The notes: generated by a model not told the origin, from the letters alone. A stretch of 64,000 nucleotides of DNA from Kitasatospora sp. DSM 101779 (GCF_025655475.1 NZ_JAHTIK010000001.1:7089174-7153173); one strand, 5' to 3'. Shown: positions 24,442 to 33,393, numbered from the stretch's first letter. Translations and numbers: made by a program.

Positions 24442-26079
24442 TCAGCTCACGTTGACCGCCGACCAGGCGGCGGCGACGGCCGCGTACTCGGTGCTGCCCG
24501 CGCCGTACAGGTCGGTCGCGGCCTTGAGGGTGGCCGTCCGGGCGCCGGAGTAGTTGGTGGTGGAGGTCATGTAGACGGTCAGCGCCCGGTACCAGATCTT
24601 GCCCAGCGCGTCCCGGCCGATCCCGCCGACCGTCGAGCCGTTGCAGGTCGGGCTGTTGTAGGACACCCCGTTGACCACCTTGGCGCCGCTGCCTTCGGCC
24701 AGCAGGTACGCGAAGTGGTTGGCGACGCCCGAGGAGTAGTGCACGTCGAGATTGCCGACGCCCGAACTCCAGCAGTCCGCCGACTTGGTGTCCTTGGAGG
24801 GCTGGTCCATGAAGCGCAGCGCGGGCTTGCCGAAGCCGGACTGCACGATCTCCTCGCCGATCAGGTAGTCGCCCGGGTCGGCCGGGTTGGCCGCGTACCA
24901 CTCGACCAGCGTGCCCATGATGTCCGAGGTCGCCTCGTTCAGACCGCCGGACTCACCCGAGTAGTTGAGCTTCGCACTGCGCGAGGTCACGCCGTGCGAC
25001 ATCTCGTGCCCGGCCACGTCCAGCGACACCAGCGGCCCGAAGGTCGAGCCGTCGCCGTCGCCGTACGTCATGCAGAAGCAGGTGTCCTGCCAGAAGGCGT
25101 TGTTGTAGCTGTTGCCGTAGTGGACCCGGTTGTACGAGCCCTTGCCGTCGCCGGCGATGCCGGAGCGGCCGTGCACGTTCTTGTAGTAGTCCCAGGTCGT
25201 GTTGGTGCCGTACTGCGCGTCGACGGCGGCGGTGGCCCGGTCGGCGTTCGTGCCGGTGCCCCAGTGGTTGTCCGCGTCGGTGAACAGCGTGGCGGGCGCC
25301 CGGCTGAAGCAGATCGAACCGAAGCACAGGTCGGTCTTGTTGGCCGCGTCGCCGGTGAAGGTGTTGCCGCGGGTCGGGTCCTTCAGCTGGAAGCTGCCGC
25401 CGGAGGCGGTGGTCTCCAGCGGCACCGTCCCGCTGTACAGCGAGGCGCCGTCCCCGGCTGCCGTCTCCAGGCCGTCCCAGGCGTCGATCCGGGCACCCGT
25501 CCGGGCGTCGGTCAGCACCGTCCGCGCCACCGGGTTGCCCAGGTAGTCGGTGCCCGAGGCGGTGGTCTGCCAGGCCAGCCGCGGCTTCCCGGAGCGGGCG
25601 TCCACCACCAACTGCGGCTGAGCGCCCTGCTGGACGGTCGTCCGGCCGGGCACGGCGCGGACCAGCTCGGCGTTCGCCTGCGAGGCGGCGGCCTCCTGCG
25701 GGACGGACGGAGTGGTCGACGGCACCGCCAGGTCGGAGGTCGCGGCCCGGTCCGCACCGCGGTAGGAACCGTCCGGACCCAAGTGTACGACCAGGTCGCC
25801 GCCGAGCACCGGCAGACCGGCGTAGCTGCGGTCGAACCGGACGTGCCGGCTGCCGTCGGCATCCGTGACGACGTCCCGGACAGAGCTGGACTGGCGGTCG
25901 GTGACGCCGAGTTGGGCGGCGTGCGCGGTCATCGCGGCCTCGGCCCTCGCCACCGCGGCCGCTTGCGGCGCCGGTGTCGGACGGTCGGCCGCACCCGCGG
26001 TCGGCGAGACGGCGGACACCAGCGCACCCGCCACGACGGTGACGGCGGTGGCCACGGCGGTGCTGCGGGGAATGCGCAT
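24442..26079 (-). CDS. Secreted M4-family (thermolysin-like) metalloprotease
   Basis: A 545-residue prepro-enzyme. Signal peptide to about residue 30, then an FTP/PepSY propeptide (about 55-200) and the mature thermolysin-like domain. Zinc ligands are H358 and H362 in HEMSH and E382 in GLNEATSD; the base is E359. A late motif with VHYSSGVANHFAYLL carries the substrate-binding His. Cysteine pairs near 252/257 and 334/336 are likely disulfides. It should be autoprocessed and degrade extracellular protein. The ATG at 26079 follows GAGGAG. Length and motifs are complete. Confidence 0.93.
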   Translation of the reverse strand: MRIPRSTAVATAVTVVAGALVSAVSPTAGAADRPTPAPQAAAVARAEAAMTAHAAQLGVTDRQSSSVRDVVTDADGSRHVRFDRSYAGLPVLGGDLVVHLGPDGSYRGADRAATSDLAVPSTTPSVPQEAAASQANAELVRAVPGRTTVQQGAQPQLVVDARSGKPRLAWQTTASGTDYLGNPVARTVLTDARTGARIDAWDGLETAAGDGASLYSGTVPLETTASGGSFQLKDPTRGNTFTGDAANKTDLCFGSICFSRAPATLFTDADNHWGTGTNADRATAAVDAQYGTNTTWDYYKNVHGRSGIAGDGKGSYNRVHYGNSYNNAFWQDTCFCMTYGDGDGSTFGPLVSLDVAGHEMSHGVTSRSAKLNYSGESGGLNEATSDIMGTLVEWYAANPADPGDYLIGEEIVQSGFGKPALRFMDQPSKDTKSADCWSSGVGNLDVHYSSGVANHFAYLLAEGSGAKVVNGVSYNSPTCNGSTVGGIGRDALGKIWYRALTVYMTSTTNYSGARTATLKAATDLYGAGSTEYAAVAAAWSAVNVS

Positions 26080-26359
26080 CGTGCTCCTCGGTGTGTGGGG
26101 AGGTACGGGCACCGCGAGGGGTGTGCACGGCGCCCGGGGAGCGTTGGCGCTGAACCTGAGAGAGGGTCACGGCGAAGGGGTGCCGCCGGAATACGTTGTT
26201 TTACATGTCCAGGACAGGTCCCGTAAAGACCGCCCACGGAACGACTTGTGAGGGATGGTCACGAGACGCTCGGACCGGCGTATGGAAGAGTCCGGGCCGT
26301 TGCCCGTGCCGGCCACCCGGGGGCGAACCCCCGTGGTCGAGAGGATCAGGAGCCGTTCC

Positions 26360-26896
26360 ATGTCCGACGAGATCACCCTGCGCCCGGTGACCGCCGACGA
26401 TCTCGACCTGTTCGAGCGCGAGTTCAGCGGTCCGGAGGGGACCGGTGAGTACCAGTGGTTCGGCTACGCTTCACCGGCCGGCCTGCGCCGGCAGTTGGCG
26501 GAGACCGGCCTGCTCGGCCCCGACGGCGGCATGCTCTGCGTCGCCGAGGCGGGCCTCACGGTGGGCCGGGTCGAGTGGTTCGCCAGTGCGTGGGGGCGGC
26601 CCGCCACCTCCACCTGCTGGACCCTGGCGATCGGACTGGTGCCCGCCGCACACGGCCGCGGCACAGGCACCCGGGCCCAGCGACTGCTGGCCGAGTACCT
26701 CTTCGACCACACCAGGGCCGAACGGCTCCAGGCCTGGACGGACTGCGCCAACCTCGCCGAGCAGCGCGCGTTGGAGAAGGCGGGCTTCGTCAGGGAAGGC
26801 GTGCTGCGCTCCGCGCAGTGGCGCGGCGGCCGGTGGCACGATCAGGTGATGTTCTCCATGCTCCGAGCGGAACGGCCCGGCGGCGCGCCGAGCTGA
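26360..26896 (+). CDS. GNAT acetyltransferase, RimJ/RimL-like
   Basis: A 178-residue GNAT-fold enzyme. The opening ITLRPVTADDLDLFEREFS, the acetyl-CoA loop VPAAHGRGTGTRAQRLL and the ending EKAGFVREGVLRSAQWRGG are diagnostic of the RimJ/SpeG-type subgroup that acetylates N-termini or small amines. The ATG at 26360 follows AGGAG with 8-base spacing; the frame is open 35 codons further upstream. Transcribed away from the M4 protease gene. Confidence 0.85.
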   Translation: MSDEITLRPVTADDLDLFEREFSGPEGTGEYQWFGYASPAGLRRQLAETGLLGPDGGMLCVAEAGLTVGRVEWFASAWGRPATSTCWTLAIGLVPAAHGRGTGTRAQRLLAEYLFDHTRAERLQAWTDCANLAEQRALEKAGFVREGVLRSAQWRGGRWHDQVMFSMLRAERPGGAPS

Positions 26897-27085
26897 ACAG
26901 GCAGCCGTGACCGGCCTGGCGGGTGACCGGCCAAGAGAGCACCCCCGCGGACCGCCGCGTACGGCGCCGTCGAGCTGACGGCCGCCGTCAGCGCCACCGG
27001 ATCCCCTCGGGACGGCCGCCCGGGACAGCAGGCGGCCCGCTGGGCCCGGCGCGCCAACGCCTGCTCGTCCGCGACCGGCAGGCGC

Positions 27086-27837
27086 TCACCCGAAGGCCGT
27101 CAGGTCCGGCTCCGGTCCGAGGCGGAGGGCGGACGGGGCACAGCCGTAACGGGCGGTGAAGCGATGGGTCAGATGGGCGTGGTCGGCGAAGCCCGCCATG
27201 GCCGCGACCTGGGCCAGCGGCAGGGCCGTCCGGCGGACCAACTGCCCGGCCGCCTCCAGCCGGACGCCCAGCAGCTCCGCCTGGAAGGTGCTCCCGCCGC
27301 GCGTCAGTTCGCGCTGCAGCGTCCGCGGCGACAGCCGCAGTTCGACCGCCGCCGACGACAGCCGCCACCCCGCAGCCGGATCCCGCCGCACCGCCGCCCG
27401 CAACCGCTCCGCCGCACTCGCAGCCGGCTCCACCCCGTCCCACTCCAGCCGCCAGTCCGTCTCGCGGCCCCCGCCCCGGACCCGCCGCCCTGCCCGGGCT
27501 CCAACCGCCGCACCGTGCAGCGCCCGGACGAACAGCGACTCCGCCCCCGTCGGAGCACCGCCCAGACGGCCCTGGTGGTGGATCGTCAGTCCGTGCTGCT
27601 CCGGCAGCAGCAGTGTGCGGTGCCCGATGTGCAGCCAGGCCTCCAACCGTCCCGCGGTGTCGTCCGTCCAGTGCCAGGGCGACTCCTCGGGCGCACGACG
27701 GGCCCGGATCGAGTCGAACGCGAACCGCGCCGGCCGGAACAGCGGGAACCACCGCTCTCCGAAGGCGTCACCGAGGGCCAGGCCCTCCAGGGAGTCACGA
27801 GCGGCGTCCGAAGGGATGATCGGCCCATCCTGCCCAT
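27086..27837 (-). pseudogene. Chimeric remnant: ADP-ribosylglycohydrolase N-terminus joined to AraC C-terminus
   Basis: The first part (about 27811-27653) reads RDSLEGLALGDAFGERWFP ... PWHWTDDTA, the N-terminal metal-site region of ADP-ribosylglycohydrolases, which are normally about 300 residues. Directly after TDDTA the frame continues into an AraC-type regulator tail: LRLSPRTLQRELTRGGSTF, LPLAQVAAMAGFADHAHLTH, FTARYGCAPS. Both partners are incomplete: the hydrolase lacks its later catalytic segments and the regulator its sensor domain. No ATG/GTG/TTG lies in frame before the hydrolase part; the likely original ATG at 27837 is one base out of frame. I read this as a deletion fusion plus a frameshift, though a short expressed AraC-like protein cannot be excluded. 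Confidence 0.65.
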
Positions 27838-27882
27838 TGGGTGTCCGCCCGCGCCCGCGCTTTCCGGGCCGCCGACGGCCGG

Positions 27883-28542
27883 TCAGGCCGCCCAGTTCTC
27901 GCAGTACTCCAGGTGCAGGCCGCGGCCGTCGGCGAGGATCCCCTCCAGGTAGTGGATCTCGACGCAGTAGTGCCGGTACGCGGGGTGCGCCTGTGGATGG
28001 GCGGGGCCGTTGCGGGCCACGTCGAGGAACCGGTCCGCGGTCTCGCGGAAGGCCCGGGCGCTGCCGGTCATGAACAGCGTGCCGGCCGCGACCTGCTGGT
28101 GGAAGCGGTCGCGGAACTCCCGGTAGTGGCGCTGCTCCGGCGCGGCGCCCGTCGCCGCCCCTGCCGCGGTCCTCTCCGCCTCCGGCAGGTGCGCCGTTCC
28201 GGGCGCACCGGCGCCGAGGCGTGCCCGCAGCTCCTTCCACCGCGAGGGCGGGAACTGCAGCGAGTGGTGGAGCAGCACCAGGTCCAGCCGTTCACCGCAC
28301 GGTGCGGGCGGCGCCCACGGCAGCTCGTTGCCCCGGATCGGCACGTGGACGAGCGACCGCGGCGAGCGCGCCGCCAGCAGCCACAACCCGCCGATCGTCC
28401 GCGCCGCCCCGCGGTCGAACCAGCCGTTCAGGACGTGGTCGTCGTCGACCAGCACCGCTCGCTCCACCGCCCCGCGCGGCCGGATCACCCGGTACTCCCG
28501 GCCACCGCCCCGCGCCCGGTGCACCTGGATCGGCAGCCTCAC
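27883..28542 (-). CDS. Conserved protein of unknown function, coupled to NUDIX gene
   Basis: A 219-residue protein not assignable to a family. Visible features are LVHVPIRGNELPWAPP, a Gly/Ala-rich acidic centre and a His-rich tail region (NGPAHPQAHPAYRHYCVEIH) followed by YLEGILADGRGLHLEYCENWAA. No signal peptide or membrane helix. The GTG start at 28542 overlaps the stop codon of the NUDIX gene by four bases, so expression is coupled and the product may act with it, for example on a nucleotide-linked metabolite. That role is inferred from position only. Confidence 0.65.
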   Translation of the reverse strand: MRLPIQVHRARGGGREYRVIRPRGAVERAVLVDDDHVLNGWFDRGAARTIGGLWLLAARSPRSLVHVPIRGNELPWAPPAPCGERLDLVLLHHSLQFPPSRWKELRARLGAGAPGTAHLPEAERTAAGAATGAAPEQRHYREFRDRFHQQVAAGTLFMTGSARAFRETADRFLDVARNGPAHPQAHPAYRHYCVEIHYLEGILADGRGLHLEYCENWAA

Positions 28543-29039
28543 TTCGGGCCGCCCGTCGGCCCCAGGTAGAGGTAGTCCGCCTGCCCGGTGCGCCGGGCCC
28601 GGTCCACCGACTCCAGGAAGCGCATCCGCCGCGGGGTGAGTTCGGCCGCCCAGTCCGCCATCGGCAGCACTTTGAAGCCGGTGTGCTCGGCCGGGTCGGT
28701 GCGGACGGCCGCGAGCCGGTCGGCATCCAGCGCCCCGCCGTCGAAGACGAAACCGATCTTGAACGGCAGCTCGCCGACCGGCGGCGCGAACATCACCGTG
28801 AGCAGCCGGCCCGGCTCCTCGGGCAGTACCAGCCCGGTCTCCTCCCAGGTCTCGCGCCGCGCACAGCCCCACGGGTCCTCGCCGAAGTCCAGGTTCCCGC
28901 CGGGCAACTGCCACAGCTCGGGGTCGTAGACCGAGCGCAGCATCAGCGGATTCCCGTCCGCGTCGGTGAGATGGGCGGCGGCGAACACCGTGCCGTGCGG
29001 AAGCGTCCGGACGAACTCCGCGGTCGGCAGCAGTTCCAC
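28539..29039 (-). CDS. NUDIX hydrolase
   Basis: A 166-residue NUDIX protein. The full box is present: G-x5-E-x7-RE-x2-EE-x-G (from GGNLDFGED to RETWEETGLV), which binds the metal and cleaves nucleoside-diphosphate-linked substrates. A Thr replaces the usual hydrophobic residue after RE. The GTG at 29039 follows AGGAGG with 8-9 base spacing. It is the first gene of a probable two-gene operon with the unknown protein downstream. Confidence 0.88.
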   Translation of the reverse strand: MELLPTAEFVRTLPHGTVFAAAHLTDADGNPLMLRSVYDPELWQLPGGNLDFGEDPWGCARRETWEETGLVLPEEPGRLLTVMFAPPVGELPFKIGFVFDGGALDADRLAAVRTDPAEHTGFKVLPMADWAAELTPRRMRFLESVDRARRTGQADYLYLGPTGGPK

Positions 29040-29062
29040 AGCAGCCCCCTCCTGGCCGGGGC

Positions 29063-30061
29063 TCACTCGCCGGGGTAACGCACCCCGATCCGGTCCCGGA
29101 CCGCGTCCAATGTACGCATCACCGCGATCGAACCGTCCAGTGGCACCAAGGGCGACTCGGTCAGCCCGGCCCGCAGGCAGCGGACGACCTCCGCCGCCTC
29201 CCACCCGTACCCGTGGCCCTGCCGCGGCGCCGCCCGGAACTCCTCGGGCTCGCGGCCGTCCCGGTGCAGCACGAAGCCGTCCGGGTGGAAGAAGTCGCGC
29301 TCGATCTCGATCCGGCCGGCCGAGCCCTGGACGGTCGCCCGCTGCCCGCTCTGCGCCGTGAGCGAGCAGCCCAGCAGCGCGGTGGCCCCGCTCGCGTGGC
29401 CGAGCACGATCGCGGTGTTGGCGTCCACGCCCTGCGGGGTGAGCTGCGCCCAGGCGTGCACCGACTCGGGCGCGCCGAGCAGCAGCTGGGCGAAGGCCAC
29501 CGGGTAGACGCCGAGGTCGAGCAGTGCGCCGCCGCCGAGGGCCGGGTCCCACAGCCGGTGCGCCGGGTCGAACTCGGCCGGGAAGGCGAAGTCCGCGTGC
29601 ACCGACCGGATCTCGCCGATCGCACCGTCCGCGACGAGCTCGGTGATCCGGCGGACCGTCGGGTCCAGGTAGGTCCACATCGCTTCCATCAGGAAGAGCC
29701 CGCGCTTGCGCGCGGTGGCGACCAGCTCCTCCGTCTGCGGAGCGCTCAGCGTGAACGGCTTCTCGCAGAGCACCGCCTTGCCGGCGTCCAGCAGCAGGGC
29801 CGTCGCGCTGTGGTGGTGGGCGTGCGGGGTCGCCACGTACACCACCTCCACGTCCGGGTCGGCCGCCAGCTCCCGCCAGCCGCCGTACGCGCGGGGCACG
29901 CCGAAGCGGCCGGCGAAGCCGCGGGCGCCCTGCTCGGAGCGGGAGGCCACCGCCAGCAGCTCGGCGCCCTCCACCTGCAGCAGGTCCTCCGTGAACGAGG
30001 CGGCGATACCGCCGGTCGCGAGGACGCCCCAACGGATCGGACGGTCGGCGGCGGGCTCCAT
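29063..30061 (-). CDS. Gfo/Idh/MocA-family NAD(P)-dependent oxidoreductase
   Basis: A 332-residue dehydrogenase. N-terminal Rossmann fold with IRWGVLATGGIAASF and the family hallmark CEKPF (Lys) in VLCEKPFTLS, and VVYVATPHAHH for the cofactor-end strand. The C-terminal alpha/beta substrate domain contains GGGALLDLGVYPVAF with the catalytic-type Asp-x3-Tyr. Likely acts on a sugar, inositol or trans-dihydrodiol. The ATG at 30061 follows GGGAG. Situated next to the GH3/LacI remnants, so it may once have served the same sugar pathway. Confidence 0.88.
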   Translation of the reverse strand: MEPAADRPIRWGVLATGGIAASFTEDLLQVEGAELLAVASRSEQGARGFAGRFGVPRAYGGWRELAADPDVEVVYVATPHAHHHSATALLLDAGKAVLCEKPFTLSAPQTEELVATARKRGLFLMEAMWTYLDPTVRRITELVADGAIGEIRSVHADFAFPAEFDPAHRLWDPALGGGALLDLGVYPVAFAQLLLGAPESVHAWAQLTPQGVDANTAIVLGHASGATALLGCSLTAQSGQRATVQGSAGRIEIERDFFHPDGFVLHRDGREPEEFRAAPRQGHGYGWEAAEVVRCLRAGLTESPLVPLDGSIAVMRTLDAVRDRIGVRYPGE

Positions 30062-30225
30062 ACGGCTGCTCCCTGGGTCGGCGGCACGGCTCGGGAGGCG
30101 CGGGCACGGGCCGTGGGGCACACGCGGCGGTCGCCACGGCAAACGCTCTCCGATCGGCGGTCAGCCTAACCGGCGGTGACCGGCGGCCGGGCCCCCCGTC
30201 CGCCCACCGGTCACCGCCGGAGCAC

Positions 30226-30935
30226 TCAACGGGCCGCCGCGCCCGGGTCCGGCGCTGGAGCCCGGACCACCTCGACGGCCGCGGCCATCGGCACCTCGCC
30301 GCAGGACGGCCCGACCAGCACCGTGAACACGCCCCTTTCGGCCGGCCAGCGCCGCTCCTCCACCGGCCAGTGGGCCAGTGCCCGCGGTGCGACCTCGATC
30401 CGGGCCGCCGCCCGCCGCCCGGGCTCGGCCCGGACGGCCGCGAACCCGGCCAGCCGGCGCACCGGCCGCTCCGCCGCACTGCCGGGCCGCGCCAGGTACA
30501 CCTGCACCACCTCGCGCGAGACCCGCCGGCCGGTGCGTCGATCGCGGCATCCAGGGTGAGCCGCTCCGTCTCGGACTCGTTGCCGATGTAGTGCCTGGCC
30601 GTCGCGGAGACCCCGCCGCCCTGCGCCCCGCGGATGTACGCGGCTCTGATCCGGCCGGTGAGCAGCGGGTCCTCGGCGAAGCACTCGAAGTTCCGGCCGG
30701 CGTACGGGGAACGGTGCAGGTTGAGGGTCGGTGCGAGCCGCATGTCGACGCCCTTGCGGCGGGCCTCGGCGGCCAGCACCGCGCCGAGCTCCTCGACGAG
30801 TTGCTCGTCCCAGCTGGCGCCCATCGCGGTGGGGGAGGGCAGGGCGAGCGCGGTGTCGGTCTCGTTCCAGTGCTCGCCGCGGACGCCGATCGGCCCGTCC
30901 GAGGTGGGGCCCGTCTCGCCGCCGACCACCTGCAC
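30226..30935 (-). pseudogene. GH3 beta-glucosidase remnant with internal deletion
   Basis: Two disconnected parts of a GH3 enzyme survive. The 5' part (about 30905-30539) has TSDGPIGVRGEHWNETDTA, KGVDMRLAPTLNLHRSPY, FECFAEDP and TARHYIGNESETERLTLDA, from the first GH3 domain. At about 30535 the frame changes and the sequence jumps to the C-terminal fibronectin-like domain (SREVVQVYLARPG). The catalytic nucleophile region and middle domain, normally over 400 residues, are gone, and so is the N-terminus. It cannot encode an active enzyme. Confidence 0.85.
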
Positions 30936-30946
30936 GCCGCGGCCGC

Positions 30947-31402
30947 CGCCGGGTGGTCACCATCGCCGGCCCGCCCGCCGTGCGCGCCGCCCGCGACCGG
31001 CCGGACGGCTTCCACGAGGCGATGGCCCGCCACGGCATGCCCTACCTGCCGCACGCCGAGGCCGACTTCACCCAGGCCGGCGGCGAGCGGGCGATGGCCC
31101 GCCTGCTCGTCGAACACCCGGACCTCGACGGGGTGTTCGCCGCCAACGACCTGATGGCGCAGGGCGCCGTGGCGGTGCTGCGCGACCACGGCCTGCGGGT
31201 GCCGGAGGACGTCGCGGTGGTCGGCTCCGACGACAGCGGTGCGGCCACCGCCGGTCGGCCGCCGCTCACCACCGTCCGGCAGCCGGTGGAGGAGATGGCG
31301 GCCGAGATGGACCGCATCCTGCTGGACGTGCTGGCCCGCCCCGGCCGGGGCGCCACCTCGGTAATCTCCGAGCCGGAGCTGGTCGTGCGCCGGTCGTCCT
31401 GA
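30947..31402 (+). pseudogene. LacI-family regulator remnant, C-terminal half only
   Basis: The frame encodes the second half of a LacI-type periplasmic-binding-like domain: GFHEAMARHGM, LDGVFAANDLMAQGAVAVL, VPEDVAVVGSDDS, LTTVRQPVEEMAAEMDRILL, ending ISEPELVVRRSS. The DNA-binding helix-turn-helix, hinge and about half of the sensor domain are missing. It is divergent from the GH3 remnant and both lose their 5' ends at the same point near 30940, as expected for one deletion through the shared promoter region. Confidence 0.85.
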
Positions 31403-31529
31403 TCCACTGTCAGGCTCATGTGGAATCAAGTCCTCCACATTTGTGCGCGAGTTATGGGGATCATGCGGATGGTTGTGCGGATCATGTCGTAGAGTTGGCG
31501 CGTACAGTTCGATGACCGGGGGGATTGTC

Positions 31530-32681
31530 GTGCGCCGTGCCGCGCCTGCTGCTGTGCTCGTGCTGGGCCTGGCCTGCCTGACGTCCTGCGGCAGTCCGTC
31601 CGGCCCGGCCGCCGACCGCGTCACCCCCGCCGGAGCCACGGCGGCCGCGCCCGCCGCCTCGGGCTCTGCCGGCCCTGCCGCGTCCGGCGCCCCGTCCGAC
31701 CCGGCCGCCCCCTCCGACTCCGCTGCGGCGGGCGGCACCATCACCGTCGCCTTCGCCGGGGACGTGCACTTCGAGGGCCGGACGGAGGCCCGCCTCGCCG
31801 GCGGCCCCGACACCGCACTCGGCCCGATCTCCCGCACGCTCGCGGCCGCCGACCTGGCGGTGCTCAACCTGGAGACGGCGATCACCGGCCGCGGCGCGCC
31901 CGAGCCCAAGACCTACACCTTCCGCACCAGCCCCAAGGCGCTGCAGACGCTGCGCGACGCCGGGGTGGACGTGGTCTCGTTGGCCAACAACCACGCCGTC
32001 GACTTCGGTGCCGACGGCCTCGCCGACACGCTCGCCGCCAAGGCCTCCTCGCCGATCCCGGTGGTCGGCTTCGGCCGCAACGCGCAGGAGGCGTACGCCC
32101 CGTACGTGACGACCGTCAAGGGCGTGAAGGTCGCGGTGCTCGCCGCCAGCCAGGTCCAGGACCTCACCAACCAGAAGTGGCGGGCCGGTTCGGCCAAGGC
32201 CGGGATCGCCTCCGCCCTCGACCCGGCCGCGCTCGTCCGGGCCGTCGGCGAGGCCAAGCGCCAGGCCCCGGTCGTCCTGGTCTACCTGCACTGGGGCGAG
32301 GAGGGGCACACCTGTCCGACCGGCGCCCAGACCGACCTCGCCCGCAAGCTCTCCGCGGCGGGCGCCACCGCGGTGGTCGGCACCCACGCCCACACCATGC
32401 TGGGCTCCGGCATGCTCGGCGACACCTACGTGGCGTACGGCTTCGGCAACTTCCTCTGGTACGGCACCTCGAACTACACCGACTCCGACGAGACCGGCGT
32501 CACCACCCTCACCCTGAGCGGGGACGGCCGCACCGTCGGCGAACGGTTCACCCCCGCGCACATCGACAAGCGCGGTGTCCCGGTGCCGCAGTCCGGTGCC
32601 GCCGCGACCGCCGCCCAGCAGCGCCGCGACCGGCTGCGCACCTGCACCGGCCTCGCCCCGGCGCCCGCGGCCCGGGACTGA
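31530..32681 (+). CDS. CapA-family lipoprotein (poly-gamma-glutamate synthesis-type metallophosphatase fold)
   Basis: A 383-residue exported lipoprotein: signal peptide with lipobox LTSC, then a Ser/Pro/Ala linker (about 22-70), then a CapA/PGA_cap domain. Motifs are VAFAGDVHFEG, LNLETAITGRG, SLANNHAVDFGADGL and VVGTHAHTMLG with AYGFGNFLW, the conserved Asp/His/Asn pattern of calcineurin-like folds. In Bacillus CapA anchors poly-gamma-glutamate; the actinomycete homologues' role is unclear. The GTG at 31530 is chosen because GGGGGGAT precedes it; an ATG at 31512 is possible. Confidence 0.88.
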   Translation: MRRAAPAAVLVLGLACLTSCGSPSGPAADRVTPAGATAAAPAASGSAGPAASGAPSDPAAPSDSAAAGGTITVAFAGDVHFEGRTEARLAGGPDTALGPISRTLAAADLAVLNLETAITGRGAPEPKTYTFRTSPKALQTLRDAGVDVVSLANNHAVDFGADGLADTLAAKASSPIPVVGFGRNAQEAYAPYVTTVKGVKVAVLAASQVQDLTNQKWRAGSAKAGIASALDPAALVRAVGEAKRQAPVVLVYLHWGEEGHTCPTGAQTDLARKLSAAGATAVVGTHAHTMLGSGMLGDTYVAYGFGNFLWYGTSNYTDSDETGVTTLTLSGDGRTVGERFTPAHIDKRGVPVPQSGAAATAAQQRRDRLRTCTGLAPAPAARD

Positions 32682-32759
32682 CCTGCCGGGCCACGCCCCC
32701 GACCCGGCCGCGGCCGGGCCCCCGATCGGCCGTGCCCACGCACGGGTGCGGCCGCGGAA

Positions 32760-32808
32760 CCGCTGGGGCGCGGCGTGAGCAGCCCTGAACGCTCACGCCG
32801 CCCAGCGG
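32760..32808. terminator. Long bidirectional hairpin terminator
   Basis: CCGCTGG + GCGGCGTGAGC (32760-32766, 32770-32780) pair with GCTCACGCCGC + CCAGCGG (32791-32801, 32802-32808) around a 10-base loop. A separate 16-base palindrome CCCGGCCGCGGCCGGG is at 32703-32718. Both lie between the convergent CapA gene and the gene at 32819. Confidence 0.75.
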
Positions 32809-32818
32809 CCCGCACTCC

Positions 32819-33235
32819 TCACGTCCGGCGTCCGCCGGGCCCGGCCGCGGCCAGCGGGCCATCCTGCGGGGTCGGGCGGTAGGCCCGTTCGTGCCACCAG
32901 GAGCCGTCGACCTCGACCTGCTCCCATTCCGCGGTGCGGCGCAGGATGTGCGCGGTGATCCGCTCCGGCAGCCGGACGGCGTGCTCGCGCACGTAGTGCG
33001 CGAGGCCGGAGGGCCACAGGTACTCGCCGTCGGTGAACTCGGCGGATCCGTTGACCTCGCCGCAGATGCGGCACCGGGAGACGCCGAGGAACTGGCGTGC
33101 GACGTGTCCCTGCTCCAAGTAGTCGGCGACCTCGGAGCGTTCCCACATCTCCCAGTCCGGGTCCACCAGCGCCGCGGGGTCGGGCAGGTCCGGGCTCTCG
33201 GGCGAGCACCAGTATCCGAACAGCGTCAGCCTCAC
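32819..33235 (-). CDS. Small conserved protein with putative Cys zinc site
   Basis: A 138-residue soluble protein. RCRICGEVNGSAEFTDGEYL contains a CxxC that could bind metal, flanked by DYLEQGHVARQFLGVS and a Trp-rich end (VDGSWWHERAY). It resembles uncharacterised actinomycete proteins found in many Streptomyces genomes; I do not know a function. The GTG at 33235 has a purine-rich GGGAGGGAGGGG stretch upstream. Confidence 0.65.
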   Translation of the reverse strand: MRLTLFGYWCSPESPDLPDPAALVDPDWEMWERSEVADYLEQGHVARQFLGVSRCRICGEVNGSAEFTDGEYLWPSGLAHYVREHAVRLPERITAHILRRTAEWEQVEVDGSWWHERAYRPTPQDGPLAAAGPGGRRT

Positions 33236-33339
33236 GGCACGCCCCTCCCTCCCGGGCGACGGCCACGCTCCTGACGCCCGCTCACATTCGGCGATGTGAG
33301 GGGAAGCCTGCGACAGGTGCCGGGTGCACGTCAACGGCT

Positions 33340-33388
33340 GGGCCCTCTCTTTCGGATCGCGCCCGGCAGGATCCGGAAGAGAGGGCCC
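33340..33388. terminator. Hairpin terminator after S4-domain gene
   Basis: GGGCCCTCTCTTTCGGATC (33340-33358) pairs with 33370-33388 with one mismatch over 19 bases. It begins 6 bases past the stop codon of the S4-domain gene on the minus strand. Confidence 0.8.
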
Positions 33389-33393
33389 GGGCA

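Noticed and set aside
24715..26226. A 500-codon plus-strand frame opposite the M4 protease
   Set aside because: Composition is Gly/Arg/Val-rich shadow; the minus-strand protease is complete with signal peptide and zinc motif.
26080..26359. Promoter of the M4 protease around TGTCC-AG-GACA (26206-26216)
   Set aside because: The short palindrome is visible, but the candidate boxes have wrong spacing, so I do not call it.
26897..27085. Possible small gene or gene fragment
   Set aside because: A short readable stretch (YGAVELTAAVSATG) exists but there is no start, no ribosome-binding site and no recognisable domain.
31403..31529. Promoter of the CapA gene
   Set aside because: The region is relatively AT-rich with repeated GGATCATG, but no -35/-10 pair with acceptable spacing could be defined.
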